From the NCBI RefSeq assembly GCF_002206635.1, contig NZ_NGUO01000002.1:305075-369074 (forward strand): DNA of 64,000 nt. The letters run 5' to 3'. The translations under genes and the position numbers were made by a program. Positions 10,825 through 19,549 of this stretch are shown piece after piece. Source of the stretch: Polynucleobacter aenigmaticus (GTDB lineage Bacteria > Pseudomonadota > Gammaproteobacteria > Burkholderiales > Burkholderiaceae). Under the pieces are notes generated by a model. The model did no database searches and had not been told where the DNA came from. It saw nothing but the letters and a program-made list of their open reading frames with translations. Position 1 is the first letter of the stretch, and each line of letters begins with the position of its first letter.

Positions 10825-12069
10825 CTAGCTTTTATCAAAAAATGACCGAGGCTTCTTTTTATCTTCTTTTTTATTTAATGAGGCTGGTATAAATCCGTTT
10901 CGCTCTAAAACATACATAACCCCGCGTAGCAGGTAATTATTGGCAAATCCTATCGTATAGACCCTTCCATTTCCCTTCAATGCAAATAACATTTTCTTGT
11001 CTTTTAGTTTTTTGATTATCCTGGACCGTTGAACTGAAGACTCGTTACCGATAACATCTTCAAGGTCCGCTGATTTTATGCTCATGGTTGGACTCTTCAC
11101 AACGGCGAGCAATATTAGATACTCCCTTTTGGTGATGTGCTCTCTTTCAAGCGCGTATTCCAATACTGGAATCAAAATATTTGCTGTCATGTAGGATAAG
11201 TCCAAAAGCCTATCGATTTTTTCAATCTCTTGCCTAAGCCCATCCAAAACATACAAACACCAATCCAGAACCTTATCTTTTTGACCGGAGTCCGCAAGGG
11301 CTAGTTTTTCATAATATCTATCTCGGTCAATACAAAAAATTGCTGTTGGATTTAGTATCCGCCCACTTTTGACCTGAAACCCTTGTTTAATGAGCATCGC
11401 ATAAGTGAACATTCTAATAAGTCGCCCATTACCGTTGTCAAATGGGTGGATCCATGCCATTCGATGATGAGCAATAGCCGTAACCAATAAATGGTTTTGA
11501 CTGATGGCGTCATCGTTGACGAAGTCCATTAACGCATCAAAATACTCGGGTACCTTTATTTGGTCTGGAGGTGTATGACTAGAGCCAGAAATTGATACAT
11601 TTACCGGACGCAAAACACCAGAATATCGAGAACCCTCACCGCTAGGTGGGGGGCTGAGCCCCTCAACTAAAATTTGGTGTACTTGGGAAATAAGCGCCCT
11701 ATTAAAGATGGTATTTTTATCAATATTGGCCTCAATAAAGGCAATGGCCTTCTCAATGTTTTTAATTTCACGTAAGCCATCATCCGACTTATCCTTGCTG
11801 GGGCTGAGAATTACACTCTCAACAAATTCTGAAAGCGTGGTTTGATTGCCCTCTATGCGCGCTGAACCGAGACTTTCAAATATATGGAAAATGTCTTTTA
11901 ATTGAAAAAATATATAAGGTGGCACAGGACCGCCAAGCTCTTTTACCCTAAGCTTTTCAAGTTCGATAATTGCCGTTACCAGTGGAGACCCCCATGCTGG
12001 CTCGAAAAACTCTACCAGCACTCCCGACCCTAATGATGGAACTTGATTCATCTCTACCCTTATTTGCAC
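10825..12069 (-). CDS. Fic family protein (predicted AMP transferase) with winged-helix C-terminus
   Basis: Fic proteins usually transfer AMP from ATP to Ser, Thr or Tyr hydroxyls of target proteins. The 414-residue product has the catalytic motif HPFDNGNGRLIR near residue 208. Upstream, near residue 68, is the inhibitory-helix motif S-ARI-EG of the N-terminal self-inhibited class. The C-terminal third (YLILLAVVKSPTMSIKSADLEDV, then RSRIIKKLKDKKML) looks like a winged helix-turn-helix, so it may repress its own promoter. It is the sole gene of the cassette at 10745-12313 and looks intact. Its target cannot be read from sequence. Confidence 0.88.
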   Translation of the reverse strand: MQIRVEMNQVPSLGSGVLVEFFEPAWGSPLVTAIIELEKLRVKELGGPVPPYIFFQLKDIFHIFESLGSARIEGNQTTLSEFVESVILSPSKDKSDDGLREIKNIEKAIAFIEANIDKNTIFNRALISQVHQILVEGLSPPPSGEGSRYSGVLRPVNVSISGSSHTPPDQIKVPEYFDALMDFVNDDAISQNHLLVTAIAHHRMAWIHPFDNGNGRLIRMFTYAMLIKQGFQVKSGRILNPTAIFCIDRDRYYEKLALADSGQKDKVLDWCLYVLDGLRQEIEKIDRLLDLSYMTANILIPVLEYALEREHITKREYLILLAVVKSPTMSIKSADLEDVIGNESSVQRSRIIKKLKDKKMLFALKGNGRVYTIGFANNYLLRGVMYVLERNGFIPASLNKKEDKKKPRSFFDKS

Positions 12070-12077
12070 TGATGTTA

Positions 12078-12155
12078 TTAGTTAATTAACATTGTAGCAA
12101 TAAAATCCTTTAAATACAGTGAGATACAAGTTTCTGTAATTTTAGTTAATTAACA
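12078..12155 (-). promoter_or_regulatory. Paired operator-like repeats upstream of fic
   Basis: TTAGTTAATTAACA occurs at 12078-12091 and again at 12142-12155, 64 bases apart, each holding the perfect palindrome GTTAATTAAC. They lie directly upstream of the fic start (12069, minus strand). Autoregulation by the winged-helix part of the Fic protein is a reasonable inference. Confidence 0.5.
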
Positions 12156-12339
12156 ATCATCCATTGCCTATTTACACTTTAGAAAAATGTAATATTTATA
12201 AGCAATCTAATCCGGGAAATCAGTTAGCTTCTGATTTGGGCCAAACAAAAATGCAGCTCTTTTAGACCATCCTTACCAGGCGGATAGTTTTCAACTTATA
12301 TTGTTAACGGCTTGCTACATTAGCGGGATTTTTTATTGC

Positions 12340-12362
12340 TTGCGATTTTTAAAGCATCGCAA
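12340..12362 (-). terminator. Terminator after lysA
   Basis: Read on the minus strand, TTGCGAT (12362-12356) pairs with ATCGCAA (12346-12340), followed by GCAATAAAAAA. The stem is good but the tail is A-rich rather than T-rich on this strand; on the plus strand it is preceded by T runs. It is modest evidence for a lysA terminator. Confidence 0.4.
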
Positions 12363-12380
12363 TTTATTATTGTGACTAGC

Positions 12381-13679
12381 TTAGCTCGGCAATACTGTTT
12401 CAGTAGCAAAGAGATCTGCAATATTTTCACGAGCACGAATGACATAAGCATTTTTTCCGTCAACCATAATCTCCGCAGGCTTTGGTCTGGTGTTGTAGTT
12501 CGATGCCATCACAAAACCATAAGCACCTGCAGACAGAATACCGAGTAGATCGCCTTCTTCAACTGCGAGCGTGCGATCTCTTCCCAACCAGTCACCTGAT
12601 TCGCAGACCGGTCCAACGATGTCATAGGTTACGCTTTTAACTGTTTTAGTTTGAACGGCCACAATGCCGTGATAGGCCTCATATAGCGCTGGGCGCATCA
12701 ACTCGGTCATTGCAGCATCCACAATGCAAAAGTTTTTCTCAGCGCCAGGCTTAAGGTATTCCACCTGAGTTAGTAGCACGCCAGCATTGCCCACCAAGGA
12801 TCTGCCGGGCTCCAAGACGACATCGAGATGCCCAAAGCCTCGCTCAGCAACTCTATTAAGCAAGGTGTTGGTGAACTCAGTAATGTCCGGAGGGTTGTCA
12901 TCACCATAAGAGATGCCTAGGCCACCACCTAAATCTAGATGATGGATATCAATACCTTCTTTTTTCAATTGAGCGACTAACTCAAGCACTTTATCGAGCG
13001 CATCTAAATAAGGGGCGGTGTTCGTAATCTGAGAGCCAATATGGCAGTCAATACCCACAACATCAATTTGTGAAAGTAATGCAGCTTCACGATAGGTTTT
13101 TAGGACCTCGTGATAAGCGATACCAAATTTGTTGCCTTTTAATCCAGTAGAAATATAAGGATGGGTTTGAGCATCGACGTCAGGATTGACGCGTAAGGAA
13201 ATGGGTGCGCGGCAATTAAGCTTGGTGGCAACGCGATTGATTTGGTGAAGCTCGGCAATCGATTCCACATTGATACATTTAACTCCAGCCTGCAATGCTT
13301 GGGCAATTTCAGGGGCAGATTTACCAACCCCTGCAAATACCAAACTCTTTGGATCTGCACCCACTGCTAAAGCACGAGCTAATTCTCCGCCACTGACTAA
13401 GTCAAAGCCAGCGCCTAATTTTTTAAAGCAATCAATTACTGCTAAGTTGCTGTTGGCTTTCATGGCGTAGTGAACGCGTGCACGCCTCTTGCCGGTGGAA
13501 TCTACGCAGGCTTTGTCATAGGCTTGATAAGCCTGGGTCAATGCTTTCTTGCTATAAACGTATAAGGGGGTGCCAAACTCTTTTGCTAGATCTGCTAAAG
13601 GAATTTCTTCCGCATACCAACTGCCATTATGTTCTGTGAATCCAGCTAAATCTGGGAGGGGAATTGCTTTACTTGTCAT
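12381..13679 (-). CDS. lysA: Diaminopimelate decarboxylase
   Basis: LysA decarboxylates meso-diaminopimelate to lysine, the last step of lysine synthesis, using pyridoxal phosphate. The 432-residue product has the PLP lysine in VHYAMKANSN (Lys74), HIGSQI, the DLGGGLGISY glycine loop and VGPVCESGDWLGRDR near the C-terminus with the active-site Cys. It overlaps the lptM-like gene by 4 bases (ATGA), so the two are cotranscribed. Length is normal. Confidence 0.96.
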   Translation of the reverse strand: MTSKAIPLPDLAGFTEHNGSWYAEEIPLADLAKEFGTPLYVYSKKALTQAYQAYDKACVDSTGKRRARVHYAMKANSNLAVIDCFKKLGAGFDLVSGGELARALAVGADPKSLVFAGVGKSAPEIAQALQAGVKCINVESIAELHQINRVATKLNCRAPISLRVNPDVDAQTHPYISTGLKGNKFGIAYHEVLKTYREAALLSQIDVVGIDCHIGSQITNTAPYLDALDKVLELVAQLKKEGIDIHHLDLGGGLGISYGDDNPPDITEFTNTLLNRVAERGFGHLDVVLEPGRSLVGNAGVLLTQVEYLKPGAEKNFCIVDAAMTELMRPALYEAYHGIVAVQTKTVKSVTYDIVGPVCESGDWLGRDRTLAVEEGDLLGILSAGAYGFVMASNYNTRPKPAEIMVDGKNAYVIRARENIADLFATETVLPS

Positions 13680-13867
13680 TGCTTGGCCGATGTTGGGTTA
13701 GTCGCAGCAGGGCTTTGAGGTGGGTAGAGCTTGCCTTTAGGCTCTGACTCGCTAGGTGGCAGGGGGGCAGGCGGCACATTTGGCAAATATAGCGGTCCTC
13801 TAACCCCACATCCTACAAGGGATATTAGAAGGCTAATGCCGAGAGTTCTTTTAAGAATCGCTATCAT
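13676..13867 (-). CDS. lptM: Small lipoprotein, LptM (YifL) family
   Basis: The 63-residue product has a lipoprotein signal ending in the lipobox LVGC, followed by GVRGPLYLP and a Pro-rich tail. The CG(V)KGPLY-like start of the mature protein is the signature of LptM, a lipoprotein that helps mature the LptDE lipopolysaccharide transporter. Small lipoproteins of this type regularly precede lysA next to a divergent cyaY in betaproteobacteria, as here. Confidence 0.82.
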   Translation of the reverse strand: MIAILKRTLGISLLISLVGCGVRGPLYLPNVPPAPLPPSESEPKGKLYPPQSPAATNPTSAKQ

Positions 13868-13914
13868 GAATGTCTCTAAAACGAATGATTGAATATAGCA
13901 TGCAGGACTCTAAT

Positions 13915-14298
13915 ATGAAGCCAAACAATCTAGCTGTTGCAAGCATTGATGACAAGCAATTTCATCAGTTAGGAAGCAATTTGATGGAGTCGATTGAAGT
14001 AGCCCTGGAGGCGGCTGATGACGCATTGGATTTAGATCTTGATGTGGAGCGCCAAGGTGGAAATGTCATCAATATTCGATTTAAGGACCGTAGCATCATT
14101 GTGGTTAATACCCAGGCCCCTTTACATGAAATCTGGGTTGCAGCCAAATCTGGTGGTTATCACTATCGTTGGGCTGGCACCTTGACTGCGCCCCTCTGGC
14201 TGGATACTAAGACTGGACAGGAATTACTAAGTGACCTTTCTGCATTTGCTAGTGCTCAAGCAGGCCAGGCAGTCACTATTAGCCTTATTCAGAAATAA
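13915..14298 (+). CDS. cyaY: Iron-sulfur assembly protein CyaY (frataxin homologue)
   Basis: Bacterial frataxin binds iron and modulates IscS-driven Fe-S cluster synthesis. The product has an acidic first helix (ESIEVALEAADDALDLDLDVE) and the strand core GNVINIRFKDRSIIVVNTQAPLHEIWVAA with GGYHYRW, all family traits. The frame is open from ATG 13870, but I favour ATG 13915 because AGGA lies 8 bases upstream and the shorter 127-residue protein is nearer the usual 105-110. It is divergent from lptM-lysA. Confidence 0.88.
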   Translation: MKPNNLAVASIDDKQFHQLGSNLMESIEVALEAADDALDLDLDVERQGGNVINIRFKDRSIIVVNTQAPLHEIWVAAKSGGYHYRWAGTLTAPLWLDTKTGQELLSDLSAFASAQAGQAVTISLIQK

Positions 14299-14312
14299 GA
14301 CCCCTGCAGCAA

Positions 14313-15395
14313 TTACACGGCGCCAGTTGCAGCTAAAGTTTCTATGACCTGGGCATCTGGCACGCTCTTAATTTGAGCCTTGCCAATCTTCTCAAGAACG
14401 ACGTAACGAATCTGGCCGCCCTCAGTCTTTTTATCTACTTGCATTAATTCCATATAACGCTGCGCACCAAACTTCGGTGGATCAGTAGGTAGATTCATAG
14501 ATTGAATAATCTTAGTTAAACGATCTACTTCATCTTGGGTGATGAAATTCAGGCGCCTTGATAGGTCTGCACCCATTACCATGCCACAACCAACAGCTTC
14601 ACCATGCAGCCATGAGCCATAGCCCATGCCCGCTTCAATGGCATGACCAAAGGTATGTCCAAAGTTAAGCGTGGCCCGAATGCCGCCTTCTCTTTCATCG
14701 GCAGACACTACTGCGGATTTAATTTCGCAAGAGCGCAGAACGGCATGTGCCATTGCTGATGTTTCGCACGCCAACAAAGATTTTGCATTTGCTTCAATCC
14801 AATTCAAGAACTCAGTATCCGCAATAGCGCCGTGCTTAACCACTTCAGCAAGGCCGGCTGAGAGTTCACGTGCAGGCAAAGTTTTGAGGGTATTTAGATC
14901 TGCGATGACTGCTACAGGTTGATGAAATGCCCCAATCATATTTTTACCGAGCGGGTGGTTGATGCCCGTTTTGCCGCCAACCGAAGAGTCGACTTGAGCT
15001 AACAAGGTTGTTGGCACTTGAATAAAACGAATGCCGCGCATGAAGCTTGCTGCAGCAAAGCCCGTCATATCCCCAATGACTCCGCCTCCTAAGGCTACAA
15101 GCATGGTTTGGCGATCTGCACCAAACTTAAGGAGGTCATCAAAAATCAGCTGGAGATTTTTCCAGTCTTTATAGGACTCCCCATCAGGCAAGACAATCGT
15201 TCTGACAGGCTTGCCAAGTTGTCCTAAAGTCTTTGTGAGGCGCTCTGCGTACAAAGGGGCAACAGTCGTATTGGTAACAATATAAATCGATGTCGCTTTC
15301 TCGCAAGCGCTAAATAGTTCTGGCTGATCTATTAAATCGCTACCAATATGGATGGGGTAACTACGATTGCCTAGATCAACTTCTAATGTTTTCAT
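14313..15395 (-). CDS. aroB: 3-dehydroquinate synthase
   Basis: AroB converts DAHP to 3-dehydroquinate, step two of the shikimate pathway, with NAD and a divalent metal. From ATG 15395 it has 360 residues and includes [47 protein letters not shown] and the metal-ligand stretch [15 protein letters not shown] at 15407 would overlap the aroK stop. It follows aroK in the conserved aroKB pair. The ORF is intact. Confidence 0.95.
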   Translation of the reverse strand: MKTLEVDLGNRSYPIHIGSDLIDQPELFSACEKATSIYIVTNTTVAPLYAERLTKTLGQLGKPVRTIVLPDGESYKDWKNLQLIFDDLLKFGADRQTMLVALGGGVIGDMTGFAAASFMRGIRFIQVPTTLLAQVDSSVGGKTGINHPLGKNMIGAFHQPVAVIADLNTLKTLPARELSAGLAEVVKHGAIADTEFLNWIEANAKSLLACETSAMAHAVLRSCEIKSAVVSADEREGGIRATLNFGHTFGHAIEAGMGYGSWLHGEAVGCGMVMGADLSRRLNFITQDEVDRLTKIIQSMNLPTDPPKFGAQRYMELMQVDKKTEGGQIRYVVLEKIGKAQIKSVPDAQVIETLAATGAV

Positions 15396-15403
15396 GGATA
15401 AAT

Positions 15404-15928
15404 TCAAGCGGAAAGTTCGAGCTGCATGATTAAAGTATTGACCAATTGATTAACGCTGGGTTTCCCAGTTTCAATGACATGATCAGCGATTTCGCGATAA
15501 AGAGGGTCTCGGATGGCGTATAGATTTTCTAGAATCTTTTTTGCATCACCGTTTCTGAGAAGCGGTCTGCCTTCGCCACCTTTAGTGCGATGCCATAGTT
15601 CCATCGGATTGGCGTGGAGATAAATCACTGTTCCTCTTTCACTGAGGAATTGACGGTTCTCAGGAAGTAAGATGGCACCACCACCAGTTGCCAAAATAAC
15701 GTCTTGCTCTGCGGTAATGTCTTTGATGGCCTGAGCCTCGCGCTTACGGAACCCATCTTCGCCTTCCATTTCAAAGATGATGGGAATCTTGACGCCGCAA
15801 CGATCTTCAATGACATGGTCGGCATCCAGAAAGCGTCGACCTAATTTCTTAGCCAGCAATTTACCGACGGTCGACTTTCCAGCGCCCATGAGGCCAATCA
15901 GAAAGATATTGTTGGATGAAGAGTTCAC
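15404..15928 (-). CDS. aroK: Shikimate kinase I
   Basis: AroK phosphorylates shikimate at the 3-hydroxyl. The 174-residue product has the P-loop [12 protein letters not shown] near residue 12, the DADHVIEDR substrate motif, the GGGAIL motif and the lid region EGRPLL. It is upstream of and coupled to aroB. In many proteobacteria pilMNOPQ precedes aroKB; here only the last codons of pilQ remain 12 bases before aroK. Confidence 0.95.
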   Translation of the reverse strand: MNSSSNNIFLIGLMGAGKSTVGKLLAKKLGRRFLDADHVIEDRCGVKIPIIFEMEGEDGFRKREAQAIKDITAEQDVILATGGGAILLPENRQFLSERGTVIYLHANPMELWHRTKGGEGRPLLRNGDAKKILENLYAIRDPLYREIADHVIETGKPSVNQLVNTLIMQLELSA

Positions 15929-15940
15929 CCTTTGATTTTA

Positions 15941-16047
15941 TTAGTGTTTCTCTAAGACGGTGGGTGTTAAGAAGACTAATAGTTCGGTTTTATTGGCTAA
16001 TTTGGATTTATGACTATACAAATCCCCAATCAGCGGGTTGACGCTTA
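15941..16047 (-). pseudogene. Remnant of the 3' end of pilQ (secretin C-terminus)
   Basis: On the minus strand the frame ending at TAA 15943-15941 reads NPLIGDLYSHKSKL, then ANKTELLVFLTPTVLEKH. The block TELLVFLTPTVL is the conserved end of PilQ/GspD secretins, and NPLIGDLY resembles the IPLIGDLF loop just before it. It ends 12 bases before aroK, exactly where pilQ sits in the pilMNOPQ-aroKB operon. The rest of the gene is gone. The upstream boundary is approximate. Confidence 0.75.
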
Positions 16048-16086
16048 AAAGTAGAACCATTAGGTTGAGATTATTTGATGCCAGAT

Positions 16087-16275
16087 TTAGATCTTCCAGG
16101 GGTTAATAACCTCCAACCCTGGAAATTGAAAATCGCCGGCATTGCGAGTGACTAGCTTTAATCCATAGTGGATTGCAGTTGCTGCCAGCAGGCGATTAAT
16201 CGCTGGTGTAGGACGTCCTGCCTGCGCAATTAGACGCCCCCATTGATTTGCAACGCTGACATCTACCGTCAACAT
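16087..16275 (-). pseudogene. C-terminal fragment of a VapC-like PIN-domain toxin
   Basis: The 62-codon frame reads VANQWGRLIAQAGRPTPAIN, RLLAATAIHYGLKLVTRN, AGDFQFPGLEVINPW. This is the second half of a PIN-domain VapC nuclease, including the late acidic position in TRNAGDF. The first half with the initial catalytic Asp is missing, and no VapB partner is seen, so this is a relic lying in the scar between mrcA and aroK. Confidence 0.75.
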
Positions 16276-17186
16276 GCGGCCCGCTAATTCGGTTCTTATT
16301 AAAGACTTCTTTAATGAAGAGTCAAGTTATTAAAGAGAGATTGCATGCCCTTGCAGCAATGAAGGGCTCTTTTGCCATGGTAATCAGTGGCTACTATGCA
16401 CAATTACGACCGGTTCTTTTGACTGTAATGTGCATCTAATTTGGTTGACTTCAATGTGATGGATTTGCCTTTGGGGTAGGTCAAGATAGCCGCCTCTCAT
16501 TGGCGACCATCAGCATGGTCTGCCGGTATGAAAAGCCTGTTTAACTACACATGTTTGAAGGAGCCCTAAATATCTCCGGCGACGTAGTTCAGCCTAATAT
16601 GGGGTGGGTGACGGATTACTTTGTGGCGCGGATATTGGAGGCCTTAACTTCTAGAGTGAATACTTACTTCTATTTTATCTAATGCAGTGTATCAATCATC
16701 TTGTTCTGAAAACCAGCTACTTAGAGATAAAGCAAGTTCATTCTTTAGGTTAGATGTTTGACTCTGCAAGGCATGTCGTTCCTGCCCAGAGCTGGCTTGT
16801 GGGATTCCAGAAGAAAAAATACAGCCCCGATGGTGAGGGCAAGGAACGTAACAATAATCAAAATAGGGGTAGTTTTTAGCCTATCAAAGTGAGGCTCGGA
16901 AACCGAAAATGACGAAGATTTTGGCTTGGCTTAGCCCCCTGGTTGGGGTCTTAAGGGTGCTGAGGATTTGCGAATTCCATGGGTCCGGAATGGCAGAATC
17001 GTCTTCCAACTTACTAAGGATGTGATCAAAAGACTGGGGGGAGATATGGCGTGGTGGCATGCCGCATTGTTTGCCCTAAGGATAGGAAAAACGATCAGGC
17101 AAGGCAGAATTGCAGGTCAGAAAAATCTACCTCAAACTTCTTTAAACAAGGGTTTTGGAGCTTTCAGGAAAATTCACCAAGCACCC
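16276..17186. other. Gene-poor scar with possible pilus-gene debris
   Basis: About 0.9 kb without a convincing gene. On the minus strand around 16915-16790 a frame reads LKTTPILIIVTFL, then ALTIGAVFFLLES, a single membrane segment. In a shifted frame it continues GQERHALQSQTSNLKNELAL, a coiled-coil-like stretch. That order resembles the N-terminus of PilO, and the location fits the pilMNOPQ operon that usually lies between mrcA and aroK. The 88-codon plus-strand frame at 16968-17234 overlaps mrcA and has no family features. Confidence 0.4.
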
Positions 17187-17192
17187 TATAAT
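17187..17192 (+). promoter_or_regulatory. -10 box of mrcA, possibly a leaderless transcript
   Basis: A perfect TATAAT lies at 17187-17192, and the mrcA ATG is at 17201, 8 bases later. If this -10 is used, transcription would start at about the ATG, giving no leader. There is no good -35 match and no ribosome-binding site before the ATG. This is inference from spacing only. Confidence 0.4.
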
Positions 17193-17200
17193 TTGATTCT

Positions 17201-19537
17201 ATGGCTCTACCTCCAAAAGACAGGCCGCCTTTAAACGGGCGGTTTAACCGACAGCCTGATAGACGTCCTGGTCAGCATAGAGCGGAGCGTTCCCCATCCA
17301 ACAAATCAGGGGGCAATCCCCTTGTCAAAGCCTTGTTGATCATCTGCATGGTTTTTGCTGTGGTGTTTACCTTGCTCCTGGGCTACGCCTTTTTAATAGC
17401 AAAACCCAATTTGCCGAAGATTTCAGCATTGGTGGACTACAACCCAAAAACACCTCTACGAATTTATACGGCCGATAAAGTCCTGATTGGCGAGTTTGGT
17501 GAGGAGCGCCGCAAGGTCATTCCCTTAAATGAAATCCCAGTGACTATGCGTAATGCAGTCTTGGCAATCGAAGATGATCGTTTTTACTCCCATGGTGGTG
17601 TGGACTACGTGGGCATCTTAAGGGCTGCTCTTACTAACTTGCGGGGCAATCTTTCACAAGGCGCCTCAACGATCACGATGCAGGTGGCTCGTAATTTCTT
17701 TTTAAGTAATGAGAAAACCTTCAGCCGCAAGATTTATGAGGTGCTGCTCTCTTGGGAAATCGAGTCTCAGTTAAGTAAAGACAAGATTCTTGAGATTTAT
17801 ATGAATCAGATCTTCTTGGGTCAAAGGGCGTACGGCTTTTCTAGTGCAGCCCAGATCTATTTTGGTAAAGAATTAAAAGACATCACTATTGCTGAATCTG
17901 CCATGTTGGCAGGATTGCCAAAAGCCCCATCGGCCTATAACCCGGTAAGCAACTTCCGTCGCGCCAAAATTCGCCAAGAATATATCTTGCAGCGGATGCG
18001 AGATTTGTCTTACATCACTCCCGAGCAGTACCAGATTGCAATGGCAGAAGAATTGCATATTCGTGGTCTTGGTAATGAATTTAGTATCCGTGCAGATTTT
18101 GCATCAGAGATGGTGCGTCAGTTACTGTTTACGCAATATGGCGAAGCAATTTATTCTCAAGGAATAGATGTATACACCACGATCTTGAAGGCGGATCAAG
18201 ATGCGGCATATAAGGCAGTGCGACGCGGTATTTTTGAATATGATCTGCGTCATGCCTATCGCGGCCCCGAGGGGTTCATTGATCTGCCGGAAGATCATGT
18301 CAAGCGTCAACGCGCAATTGATGAAGCTTTATTGGCTTACCCGCAGCTAGATGATTTGCAATCGGGTGTGGTGCTCGATATCAAACCAAAAGAAATGCAG
18401 GTCATGATTTCAACGGGCGATACGATCACCCTAAAAGGTGAGGGTATGAAGCTTGCAACTGCCTCTTTAACCGATAGTACTCAACCTAAAAAACGCTTAC
18501 GTCCTGGCGCCATCGTCAGGCTGCTGTCAGATGGTGGGGTTTGGAAGCTGGCGCAATTGCCACAAGTAGAAGCGGCCTTTGTTTCCATGAATGCAGAGAC
18601 GGGCGCGATTCTTTCATTGGTAGGCGGTTTTGATTTCCGCCGCAATCAATTTAATCACGTCACTCAGGCTCAGCGCCAACCTGGATCCTCGTTTAAGCCA
18701 TTCATCTACGCTGCTGCAATTGAAAAAGGTTTTTCTCCGAGCACCATGGTGAACGATGCGCCACTTTCAATTGGCAGCATGGAAACTGGTAGCCAAGCTT
18801 GGGAGCCTAAGAACTACGATGGCAAGTACGAGGGCATGATGCGTTTACGTACTGCCTTGGCTAAATCCAAGAACTTGGTTTCCGTTCGGATCATTCGTGC
18901 CATTGGCCCTTCTTATGCGCAAGAATATATTCAACGCTTTGGTTTTGAGGCGGAGAAGCATCCCCCTTATTTAACGATGGCCTTAGGCGCCGGCTCTGTA
19001 ACACCTTTGCAAATGGCATCTGCCTATAGTGTCTTTGCTAACGGCGGCTATCGCGTTGATCCGTTTTTGATTAATAAGATGATGGATTCAAAAGGTACGG
19101 TTTTGTTTGAGGCAAAACCAACCCAAGCGAAAGTGGATGCAACTCGCGTGTTAGATGCCCGCACTGCCTTTGTGATGGATAGCATGTTGCAGGAAGTAAC
19201 TAAGACAGGAACTGCGGGTAGTGCGAGAGCCAAGCTAGGCCGCAATGACATTGCGGGTAAAACGGGTACAACCAACGATTCTCACGATGCTTGGTTTGCG
19301 GGATATAGCCCTAAAGTAGTGGCAATCGCTTGGATTGGATTCGATAAGCCTGCCAGTTTGGGTGATCGTGAAACTGGTGGAGGTCTTGCTTTGCCAATGT
19401 GGATCTCTTATATGAGCACTGCTTTGAGGGATGAGCCACAACAAGGGCGCGAAGTGCCTGCGGGAGTGACTCAGGTAGATGGGGATTGGTTTATTCCGGA
19501 GTTTTCAAATAATGGTGGCGTTCGCGAACTGCAGTAG
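17201..19537 (+). CDS. mrcA: Penicillin-binding protein 1A
   Basis: PBP1A polymerises and cross-links peptidoglycan at the periplasmic face. The 778-residue protein has a basic cytoplasmic N-terminus, one membrane segment near residues 45-66, and a GT51 glycosyltransferase domain (catalytic Glu in EDDRFYSHGGVD near 123; GASTITMQVARNFF near 153). The transpeptidase has PGSSFKPF (active Ser near 495), SKN and AGKTGTTND (near 686). It is a lone gene followed by the RAYT gene 12 bases downstream. Confidence 0.95.
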   Translation: MALPPKDRPPLNGRFNRQPDRRPGQHRAERSPSNKSGGNPLVKALLIICMVFAVVFTLLLGYAFLIAKPNLPKISALVDYNPKTPLRIYTADKVLIGEFGEERRKVIPLNEIPVTMRNAVLAIEDDRFYSHGGVDYVGILRAALTNLRGNLSQGASTITMQVARNFFLSNEKTFSRKIYEVLLSWEIESQLSKDKILEIYMNQIFLGQRAYGFSSAAQIYFGKELKDITIAESAMLAGLPKAPSAYNPVSNFRRAKIRQEYILQRMRDLSYITPEQYQIAMAEELHIRGLGNEFSIRADFASEMVRQLLFTQYGEAIYSQGIDVYTTILKADQDAAYKAVRRGIFEYDLRHAYRGPEGFIDLPEDHVKRQRAIDEALLAYPQLDDLQSGVVLDIKPKEMQVMISTGDTITLKGEGMKLATASLTDSTQPKKRLRPGAIVRLLSDGGVWKLAQLPQVEAAFVSMNAETGAILSLVGGFDFRRNQFNHVTQAQRQPGSSFKPFIYAAAIEKGFSPSTMVNDAPLSIGSMETGSQAWEPKNYDGKYEGMMRLRTALAKSKNLVSVRIIRAIGPSYAQEYIQRFGFEAEKHPPYLTMALGAGSVTPLQMASAYSVFANGGYRVDPFLINKMMDSKGTVLFEAKPTQAKVDATRVLDARTAFVMDSMLQEVTKTGTAGSARAKLGRNDIAGKTGTTNDSHDAWFAGYSPKVVAIAWIGFDKPASLGDRETGGGLALPMWISYMSTALRDEPQQGREVPAGVTQVDGDWFIPEFSNNGGVRELQ

Positions 19538-19549
19538 TTCGTTTCAGTA

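Larger units (their letters stand above)
10745..12313. mobile_element. Transposase-less cassette (MIC-like) carrying a Fic gene
   Basis: A 1.57-kb segment is bounded by inverted ends: 25 bp at 10745-10769 and at 12289-12313, both beginning AAGCCGTTAAC, with 2 mismatches. Directly outside each end is the same 11-bp sequence GCTACATTAGC (10734-10744 and 12314-12324), which reads as a target-site duplication. Removing the segment and one copy restores a hairpin, CCCGCTA-CAT-TAGCGGG followed by A and six T, an intact rho-independent terminator for cytochrome c4. No transposase lies inside; the only gene is fic. Confidence 0.75.

Noticed and set aside
16968..17234. 88-codon plus-strand ORF before mrcA
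   Set aside because: It overlaps the mrcA start in another frame, has no ribosome-binding site or family features, and lies in the decayed pilus scar.
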